Source: an uncultured Succinivibrio sp.
GTDB taxonomy: Bacteria; Pseudomonadota; Gammaproteobacteria; Enterobacterales; Succinivibrionaceae
Assembly (NCBI GenBank): GCA_902772715.1
Contig: CACYBT010000152.1
Location: forward strand, 1-12,331
Length of the DNA stretch: 12,331 nucleotides
Direction of reading: 5' to 3'
A program made the position numbers and the translations under genes. The notes beneath the pieces were generated by a model, which did not search any database, was not told where the DNA came from, and saw nothing but the letters and a program-made list of their open reading frames with translations. Of this stretch, positions 7,088 through 12,331 are shown piece after piece; the stretch's first letter is position 1; each line of letters begins with the position of its first letter.

Positions 7088-8443
7088 CTAGTGGGAATCA
7101 ACACTGACATACAGTGTAGCCATCAGATCAGGGAACAGATCTTTGGCACAATCAATCACCATACTCATTTCCTGATGAATATACTTCCAGATACGCTCGG
7201 ATTTTTCAGGAACTAATTTAAACCACAAAGTATGGGAAATATTCGGCAGATACTGTGGTGGATAACGTACTTCCTCAAGTTTCACGCCACGAATTCTGTC
7301 AGAAAGAGAGGCTTTATCAATCAGTCTGAAATTATCACCAATCTCCACATCTGCTATACGATCTTTAAGATTTCCGGTAAACTGAATGGCCAAAAAGATG
7401 TCCTTAGAGCTAAATACACGTTCATCGGTAATATCAAGCCATAGATGCGAATCCTTCTCATAAAACTCAAATGACAGTGCCGAACTTACGTCGCCACGCA
7501 AAAGAATGGCACGGATCCGCTTGAGCAGAGAATCAAATACCGGCCATAAATCGTCATGATCATAAGGCATTACCGAATCGTACTCAGAGTTTGGATATAA
7601 TGACTCAAGTTCAGACAGAAGTTGCATCAGCTCAAGATACAGCGTATAAGGATTAATACGGCCTGGAACCAGTTCACTTCTTAAGAGTCTTTCAAAATAG
7701 GTAAAAACTCTTAACTGCAGGAGCGAGAGAACCTTAGAGCCTGAGATATTGTCCTTATCAAAAAGTTCAGCGTCAAACTTAGTCAGAATAGAGTTCTTTG
7801 AAGATTTCAACTGAAAGATAAGCTCACTTACCAAAGGCAGAAGCGGACAGTCTGCTGAAACCGAAATAAAAGGAGGCATATATTCCTTAATCTGTTGCAG
7901 CGAAGGCAGACCAGAATTTATAGAAATCCAGCGCAACTTGCAAAGATGCATATACGTACAGTTAGTGGTGTTTTTTACATCTGTAAGCAAAAAGACCTGA
8001 ATATCGCGGGTAATAACAGGAATTTCATTTTCTGCGGTATTCTCATCAACCACAGAAATCTCTCTTAGGTTATAGCGTCCCCCCGTATATGTATCAGTAT
8101 TGATATTGGGATGGACATCAGAAAGGTTAGGAACGGTAAGATAAACATCAACCTCGGTTTCACTAGAATTGTCAATCGACAGTTCTAAAGGTTCCACCGA
8201 GCAATTTCCCGGCATACTTAACTCTGTGCCGTCAGGCATGAGCGCAGAAAACCTCTTGATAACCACTCTTCTTGAGATAAGAGCCTCAGGATCTAGTTCA
8301 AGATCATAAAAACCGTAGTCAAAAGGCATATCCAATTTTCTGACCTTATGGACTAAGGATACCAAATTCTGTTGCATCAGCTGCATATGCTGAGGTTGTA
8401 TAAAGAGTCCTTCACTCCAGTGGACCTGTTCATCAAATCTCAT
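7088..8443 (-). CDS. tssK: TssK (ImpJ/VasE family), T6SS baseplate-to-membrane-complex adaptor
   Basis: A 451-residue cytoplasmic protein of the usual family length. TssK trimers connect the baseplate wedge (TssF, TssG, TssE) to the TssJLM membrane complex. The N-terminus MRFDEQVHWSEGLFIQPQHM is the family hallmark (W-x-EGLF-x-QPQH). A conserved-looking middle region runs through SALMPDGTELSMPGN (residues about 66-80) and a helical region with RLLRSELVPGRINPYTLYLEL, followed by a C-terminal domain typical of the receptor-binding-like part. The start ATG lies only 5 nt after the tssJ stop. Its upstream bases contain only a weak GGGA site inside the end of tssJ, so translation is probably coupled to tssJ. 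No internal break or missing segment is apparent. Confidence 0.97.
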   Translation of the reverse strand: MRFDEQVHWSEGLFIQPQHMQLMQQNLVSLVHKVRKLDMPFDYGFYDLELDPEALISRRVVIKRFSALMPDGTELSMPGNCSVEPLELSIDNSSETEVDVYLTVPNLSDVHPNINTDTYTGGRYNLREISVVDENTAENEIPVITRDIQVFLLTDVKNTTNCTYMHLCKLRWISINSGLPSLQQIKEYMPPFISVSADCPLLPLVSELIFQLKSSKNSILTKFDAELFDKDNISGSKVLSLLQLRVFTYFERLLRSELVPGRINPYTLYLELMQLLSELESLYPNSEYDSVMPYDHDDLWPVFDSLLKRIRAILLRGDVSSALSFEFYEKDSHLWLDITDERVFSSKDIFLAIQFTGNLKDRIADVEIGDNFRLIDKASLSDRIRGVKLEEVRYPPQYLPNISHTLWFKLVPEKSERIWKYIHQEMSMVIDCAKDLFPDLMATLYVSVDSH

Positions 8444-8448
8444 ATATT

Positions 8449-9099
8449 TTAATTCCCAAATAACTGTTTATTTTCTTTTGCATCTTTTGCTGCTTGTTCT
8501 TTCTTGGCATTCTCTTCTACCGCTTCTTGCGACAGCAAAGGCTCACGCTTTGCATCCTTTGGCGGATTTTTTACATCAACTATGCCACTGCCTCCCACCA
8601 TAATATTATGGGTTGAGGCTCTCATAAAATTAGTCCTTTTATTGATATCAACAATAAGTTTTCTGGCGTCAGTGGCTTTGTCCTTAAGATCACTTACAGT
8701 AGGAAGATTTACGATAAATGCGATAAAAGTCACGCCTTTATCATTCCATCTGCTCCAAATTGGATCATCATTGTCAAGGATCTTGGCGGTCATATTCTCT
8801 TCAGAGAATTTGGCCGTAAGTGGTCGCAGGCTTTTGCGAAACTGCTCAGGAGGCTGAAAATAAAGATCAACATCATAGCCAAGCAAACGCTTCTGCTCCA
8901 CATCATTAAGGCCGACAATATCAACCTCGAGAGTTGGACAGTACCCGTAGAAATCGCGAATGTCATCCGCAAGATAAATGCCGATTTCACTTTTAGGCGT
9001 ACTTGAGGAACAGCCACTCAAAAAAAAGCCACAAGCAAACAGAAACAGAACCGCAACTGTTTTAACACCTTCACTAAAAAATAAAAACAACGCCCTCAT
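8449..9099 (-). CDS. tssJ: TssJ-position T6SS outer-membrane lipoprotein (divergent, with charged tail)
   Basis: A 216-residue lipoprotein with a hydrophobic signal peptide and lipobox LSGC, Cys30, followed by Ser at +2, which favours the outer membrane. It opens the tssJKLM order, where TssJ anchors TssM to the outer membrane. The body (about 38-170) is predicted by eye to be beta-rich (LEVDIVG, DVDLYFQPP, VTFIAFIVNLP, NIMVGGSGIVDV), compatible with the transthyretin-like TssJ fold, but I do not see the motifs of classical TssJ proteins. After about residue 177 comes an Ala/Lys/Glu-rich tail of roughly 35 residues. The protein is longer than most TssJ proteins. The start ATG has a G-rich site (six G) ending 3 nt upstream. 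The assignment rests on lipidation, position and overall pattern, and is less certain than for its neighbours. Confidence 0.75.
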   Translation of the reverse strand: MRALFLFFSEGVKTVAVLFLFACGFFLSGCSSSTPKSEIGIYLADDIRDFYGYCPTLEVDIVGLNDVEQKRLLGYDVDLYFQPPEQFRKSLRPLTAKFSEENMTAKILDNDDPIWSRWNDKGVTFIAFIVNLPTVSDLKDKATDARKLIVDINKRTNFMRASTHNIMVGGSGIVDVKNPPKDAKREPLLSQEAVEENAKKEQAAKDAKENKQLFGN

Positions 9100-9404
9100 A
9101 TGCCCCCCAAATTCAATCAGAAACTGTATTTAGGTCATTGGTACTGTCTAATTTATGGCTATACCGACCGCGAGTACCTGTTTACAATACTCACTGTTAA
9201 CTAATGCGCCATCGCCCTGCTGATCATTTTAAGTCAAAAAAAGCGTTATGCATAGTCTTTTGCAGTTCTCATCATATAATTTCAGAACATAGCATCAGCA
9301 AACAGACGGGTCAACGCAACAGATTTACCACCACGATTTAAAGATAGTTTAGGAGGTCAAAAAAAAATATTACACCATCATATTTGAAAATGGACAGACT
9401 GCAA
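9100..9404. other. 305-bp spacer upstream of tssJ
   Basis: No convincing gene on either strand. It holds the candidate promoter described separately (9286-9314). A second, weaker promoter candidate on the minus strand is TTGTAA with TATAGC 18 nt later (near 9155-9190). A 6-bp inverted repeat GGTACT/AGTACC lies at 9140-9145 and 9173-9178. A run of nine A on the plus strand (9359-9367) reads as T9 after the upstream gene, but the stem before it is only 5 bp and is separated from the run. The spacer divides the vgrG-side genes from the tssJKLM operon and probably carries its control region. Confidence 0.6.
9286..9314 (-). promoter_or_regulatory. Candidate sigma-70 promoter for tssJKLM
   Basis: On the minus strand TTGACC (9309-9314, 5 of 6 to consensus) is followed after exactly 17 nt by TATGTT (9286-9291, 4 of 6). 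Transcription would start near 9279, leaving a leader of about 180 nt before the tssJ ATG. It is the best-scoring pair I found by eye in this spacer, but no experimental support is available from sequence alone. Confidence 0.45.
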
Positions 9405-10751
9405 TTATTTGAAGCGTTTTGAAAGATAATTCTTGATAGCCTCATCAACTGAAACCGGTGGTGACAATCTTGGCTCTGCCATAGATGGTGTACCTTCATC
9501 CGAGGTAGGAGCCATTTTAGATGCCGTATCCACGCTCGCATCGTTATCAAGATTATCGTCCGCTTTTTTCAAAGCCTTCTCATCTATATTGAGAAAATCT
9601 CTATCTTGATGAGAATATCTTACCTCACCTGTCTCAACACCAGCACCTAGAACCTCTACATGCGGAGGCAGTTTTTTCTCAAGAGACTTACTCCAGTTAC
9701 TCAAACCGGTAGCCACCTCGCTGCCAAAATAAAAATAGGTTTTATATCTTTCCTTGAGTTTCTTGTCTCCTCCCTGTGCCAAAGCCATCATTAGCATCAG
9801 AGAATTCAGCCCGTTGCCAAATAATCCTGTAGGAGTTTTGACAATATTTTTTCCAAGCGGCATGAGGTCACCAAAGCTCCAGAATGCACACAGAGCCAGC
9901 AGGCCTTCAGGAGTATCGGGACATTTATTGCCAATCACATAGCATTTATTGGCATTTTCCTCATCAGGAGAAACAATATAGCTATAAACAGCGCCTAGGG
10001 CGGTCATTTTATTCTTGTTTTGAGACTTAATATCAACCTTCGGCAGCGATGATTTTACAGTTTCAATAGTTTCCTTGCGCATTTTTTCAAGATTGCTCTC
10101 AAGTTCTCTTTTTGCCTGCATCAGGGGACTGTTTTCGGTTTCAACAATATAATCCATATTCTGCTGCCTTATCGCCTTCTCACATGAAAGTGAAAGGAGA
10201 TCAAAAAGATCTAGTCCATCATGTTTCTTGCGCACCTCGTTTTGCAGAATTTCCAAAGCCTCATTAAAGGCCTCCTTAACCTTAGGATCAATGGAATTAA
10301 GTCTCTCTTGGTGTTCTGCCATGGCCTTGTCACGAAAACTTCTAAATTCGCTAATTCGCTCTTCAACATTGAAAGGTTCTGAAACCTGTTCGGGCATTTT
10401 CGCAAAATCTGGTACATTAAGTGGTCTTGGTTTACCAATATCTTCAATCTTACGCGGCTGATGCGGAGCTTTTTTTTGCTCTTTAAGAAGATCAACCACA
10501 CACCTGTAAGCCCACCACACTGCAGCCCGATGATGCAGATTGTAGGCTAAAAAAGAGCATCCTTCCTTATAATCTTCTTTTGACTCTAAACAGAATAAAT
10601 AATCTTCGCTACTTAAGTTCCTATTTATAATATCTTCAATATCTGATGAACACGGATAAAGTCCATTTTCAACTGTTTCTCTGACTGACGGATAAGTCAA
10701 AAGCACAAAATGTTTATTCATCCAATTTAGTTGATTTGATACATTATCCAT
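9405..10751 (-). CDS. DUF6931-like T6SS-associated protein with long coiled-coil insertion
   Basis: A 448-residue, probably cytoplasmic protein of unknown function; no signal peptide or clear membrane helix. Two separated blocks resemble, from memory of the family pattern, DUF6931 proteins encoded in T6SS loci: an N-terminal block (about 13-93) with HHRAAVWWAYRCV, and a C-terminal block (about 250-357) with SPDEEN (261-266), CPDTPEGLLALCAFWSFGDL (277-296) and the Leu/Met-rich stretch around 311-326. Between them lie about 155 residues rich in Lys, Glu and Arg that look like coiled coil, an insertion not expected in compact members. A Ser/Asp/Pro-rich linker (about 395-432) leads to a basic C-terminus, NYLSKRFK. 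The ATG has AGGAAG 10 nt upstream, overlapping the end of the preceding gene's context; the gap is 21 nt, so both are co-transcribed. A paralogous fragment lies at 30-491. The place beside a vgrG-like gene suggests a role in spike or cargo handling, which is inference. Confidence 0.7.
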   Translation of the reverse strand: MDNVSNQLNWMNKHFVLLTYPSVRETVENGLYPCSSDIEDIINRNLSSEDYLFCLESKEDYKEGCSFLAYNLHHRAAVWWAYRCVVDLLKEQKKAPHQPRKIEDIGKPRPLNVPDFAKMPEQVSEPFNVEERISEFRSFRDKAMAEHQERLNSIDPKVKEAFNEALEILQNEVRKKHDGLDLFDLLSLSCEKAIRQQNMDYIVETENSPLMQAKRELESNLEKMRKETIETVKSSLPKVDIKSQNKNKMTALGAVYSYIVSPDEENANKCYVIGNKCPDTPEGLLALCAFWSFGDLMPLGKNIVKTPTGLFGNGLNSLMLMMALAQGGDKKLKERYKTYFYFGSEVATGLSNWSKSLEKKLPPHVEVLGAGVETGEVRYSHQDRDFLNIDEKALKKADDNLDNDASVDTASKMAPTSDEGTPSMAEPRLSPPVSVDEAIKNYLSKRFK

Positions 10752-10772
10752 AATACTGATGCTTCCTAAAAT

Positions 10773-11165
10773 TTAATTAATCTTTAGTCCCTTAGTGGAA
10801 ATTTCAGAGGCTCCCGCGCTGGTATTAAGAGCAACTGCACCAATGTCCGAGGCCTTGGCTGCATTTTCATTGGCATTCACCCTACTTGCAGAGCCATCCA
10901 CATTTCCCTGCTGACCTCTGACATCATCCTTAGCCCCTGAGGCTTCGTTAGAATTACCTTCTACTTTCTTTTCATCAAGTACAGCCGTATCGCATGTTGG
11001 ATTAACAGTTCTATCGCCACTGACATTTCTTTCATGTATATTCGATGACGTAAAAGTCTGTATGGCGGATTTTGCGGCCATAAATGCCGCGCCCAGTGCC
11101 ACGTCAGATGCTATAGTTACCGCAAGTTCCTGGATTTTTTTTCTACTTTCTTCTGTAAGTGCCAT
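10773..11165 (-). CDS. Small unknown protein between vgrG and the DUF6931-like gene
   Basis: A 130-residue protein that I do not recognise. Residues 1-40 are helical and partly hydrophobic (ASDVALGAAFMAAKSAIQ), too polar at the edges to call a membrane helix. The rest, about 41-107, is low complexity, rich in Asn, Ser, Gly, Asp and Ala, and probably disordered. The last 23 residues (IGAVALNTSAGASEISTKGLKIN) alternate in a way that recalls the short beta repeats of spike tips. ATG at 11163-11165 has AGGA 6 nt upstream, a good site. It lies 145 nt after the spike gene and 21 nt before the DUF6931-like gene. It could be an adaptor, a tip component or an immunity-like partner of the VgrG extension; the sequence does not decide between these. 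Confidence 0.7.
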   Translation of the reverse strand: MALTEESRKKIQELAVTIASDVALGAAFMAAKSAIQTFTSSNIHERNVSGDRTVNPTCDTAVLDEKKVEGNSNEASGAKDDVRGQQGNVDGSASRVNANENAAKASDIGAVALNTSAGASEISTKGLKIN

Positions 11166-11187
11166 TTTTTTCCTGTATTACATAAAA

Positions 11188-11269
11188 CCTATAAGAACAT
11201 ATATTAACTATAGGACATAGAACGAGACCCTATAAGACTCAATATCCTCTATAGTTATCCTTTTCTCAA
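11188..11269. repeat. Two imperfect 41-bp tandem repeats in the leader of the 130-residue protein gene
   Basis: CCTATAAGA at 11188-11196 recurs at 11229-11237, and CTATAG at 11208-11213 recurs at 11249-11254. Both are exactly 41 bp apart, and several bases between them also match. The CCTATA and TATAGG elements form alternating inverted repeats too (for example 11209-11214 with 11229-11234). About four helical turns apart, they could be paired operator sites. The second unit overlaps the candidate promoter. Confidence 0.5.
11241..11269 (-). promoter_or_regulatory. Candidate promoter for the 130-residue and DUF6931-like genes
   Basis: On the minus strand TTGAGA (11264-11269, 5 of 6) is followed after 17 nt by GATATT (11241-11246, 4 of 6), giving a leader of about 70 nt. 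An alternative pair, TTGAGT with TATGTC 17 nt later, lies slightly downstream. AT-rich sequence makes such matches easy by chance. Confidence 0.3.
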
Positions 11270-11310
11270 CTTATTCTTGTTAACACTCTAAGATAAAGCC
11301 ACCTTTTTGA

Positions 11311-12330
11311 CTAATTTCCTAAGGCAACTTCTGCGGTATTATTATCCGAACTCTTTAAAGTCAAAGAGGAACTCGAAAGAGCCTTAACGACAATATCTTC
11401 ACCTTTAATACAAAACTCTCCACGTGACAAACCGTTTTTTACAGCCAAAACCAATGCATGAGCCGCAACACTGTTTAACGCAAATTTTAAAGAGTTTATA
11501 GCAAACTTTAAATCCTCAGAATGGTTTTTTCCTATTAAACCGGTCCTAGTAAACCAGTTATCTTCTTTAGCAAGACAGGTAATCTCATCAATAATATCTA
11601 TCACCGTGCCGAGCATATCTGCGGAATAACATAGAAAATCACAAGTACCGACAACCAACTGAGCCACAGTCTGCGCAGATATTTCTTTTCTCGGCTTCTT
11701 TACAACTGCTCGAATCTGTTTACCATATCGCCATGCATTGCCGAATATATAGCCAGCAGATCTAAAGACAAGCGGGAACAAAACTCCTTCGGTAATACCC
11801 TGCGCATATTTATATCCAGTTGGACTTACTATTGCAGTAGGAAGTTTTACGGCTAACTCGTTGACAAGTTCAGCATCATACTGAACAAGTTTGGCAATAT
11901 ATGCAGGTTTTGACATGGTATAAAGATCCACCTCAACACCTGTGAGCGCTAGTACGCCCTTACTCATTTTGATAACACCACCCAATGAATCAGAAATATT
12001 ATTTTCGTACTTTGAATTTACCGCAAACTTCAAAGTCTTGATGGCTGTACCCTGGAGGCTATCCACTAAAAAGGTAGATCCAAAGCCAGAAAGCGCGCCG
12101 TTCGAATATGGCATGGATGCAACAGCAAACGAAGTTGGAATTATTGTCATCGAGGTTCCAGCCGAACCTATCTGCACACCTTTAGTGGAGGTTACTGTAA
12201 CCATGCCGGTACTGTTGACAGAGATTGAGGAAGAGCCTGTTATATTGATGTCCTTTGCATTAATGGTAAGAGTACCATTAGGAATGTTGATTTCAGCATT
12301 ACCTTCGTGATCAATCTTAAAGACATCGGC
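11311..12330 (-). CDS. vgrG: C-terminal part of a VgrG-like (TssI) spike protein with helical C-terminal module (partial, 5' end outside window)
   Basis: The frame is open from the right window edge to a TAG, giving 339 C-terminal residues; the first internal ATG (12204) is not the start. Residues 1-65 here are short alternating beta strands (AEINIPNGTLTINAKDINIT, then SSISVNSTGMVTVTST and GVQIG), the repeat style of the triple-stranded beta-helix needle of VgrG/gp5 spikes. Unusually, about 230 mostly helical residues follow (about 70-303), with hydrophobic stretches at 179-200 and 224-254 and basic KKPRK at 211-215. A second beta-like segment then ends the protein (305-339, IKGEDIVVKALSSSSLTLKS). 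The motif LKFA[V/I/L]NS occurs at 100-106, 274-280 and 281-287. VgrG trimers tip the T6SS tube and may carry fused effectors, so the helical module may be cargo or a docking platform. The canonical Gp27/Gp5 domains would be outside the window, so naming it VgrG is inferred. Confidence 0.68.
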   Translation of the reverse strand, partial: ADVFKIDHEGNAEINIPNGTLTINAKDINITGSSSISVNSTGMVTVTSTKGVQIGSAGTSMTIIPTSFAVASMPYSNGALSGFGSTFLVDSLQGTAIKTLKFAVNSKYENNISDSLGGVIKMSKGVLALTGVEVDLYTMSKPAYIAKLVQYDAELVNELAVKLPTAIVSPTGYKYAQGITEGVLFPLVFRSAGYIFGNAWRYGKQIRAVVKKPRKEISAQTVAQLVVGTCDFLCYSADMLGTVIDIIDEITCLAKEDNWFTRTGLIGKNHSEDLKFAINSLKFALNSVAAHALVLAVKNGLSRGEFCIKGEDIVVKALSSSSLTLKSSDNNTAEVALGN

Positions 12331-12331
12331 A

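Noticed and set aside
6863..7216. An open frame on the plus strand crossing the tssK-tssL junction
   Set aside because: It overlaps the ends of two confidently identified genes on the opposite strand and resembles no protein.
9200..9230. Possible sigma-54 promoter (GG/GC type) upstream of tssJ
   Set aside because: A TGGCGC element is present on the minus strand, but the GC dinucleotide required about 10 nt further on is absent.
9359..9404. Rho-independent terminator after the DUF6931-like gene
   Set aside because: The only stem (9375-9379 with 9389-9393) is 5 bp with a wobble pair and lies about 8 nt from the T-run. This is too weak to list as a feature.

Overview
This 12.3 kb window carries most of the envelope-spanning part of a type VI secretion system (T6SS). 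Apart from one remnant at the left edge, every gene lies on the minus strand, so transcription runs from right to left. The host must be a Gram-negative (diderm) bacterium: there are two lipoproteins with clear lipoboxes and a complete tssJKLM set. The DNA is moderately AT-rich with very AT-rich spacers. I suspect a proteobacterium but cannot name the genus.

Right part (9405-12331). In transcription order this holds: (i) the C-terminal 339 residues of a spike protein, most likely VgrG, whose beta-repeat needle is followed by about 230 mainly helical residues and a short second beta stretch; (ii) a 130-residue protein with a helical head and a low-complexity tail; (iii) a 448-residue protein that I recognise by pattern as related to the T6SS-associated DUF6931 family, with a long charged, coiled-coil-like insertion. 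These look like an accessory spike or cargo module.

Middle (1739-9099). After a 305-bp spacer with a plausible sigma-70 promoter come tssJ (lipoprotein), tssK (baseplate adaptor), tssL (DotU family, no peptidoglycan-binding domain) and tssM (IcmF family, intact P-loop). They are tightly spaced and probably form one operon. TssJ, TssL and TssM form the trans-envelope channel; TssK docks the baseplate to it.

Left part (1-1702). The operon ends with a lipoprotein built like SH3-NlpC/P60 peptidoglycan endopeptidases, but the catalytic Cys position is replaced and the protein stops about where the catalytic His segment should begin. It may bind peptidoglycan without cutting it. Convergent to it is the C-terminal part of a second DUF6931-like protein, about 60% identical by hand alignment to the matching part of the 448-residue protein. 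It is broken or truncated at its 5' side near the window edge.

No sheath, tube, baseplate-wedge or ClpV genes, tRNA, rRNA, CRISPR array or insertion sequence is visible. The other T6SS core genes must lie outside the window. The most original material is the VgrG C-terminal module with its two downstream genes, the paired DUF6931-like proteins at both ends, and the apparently dead NlpC/P60 lipoprotein.
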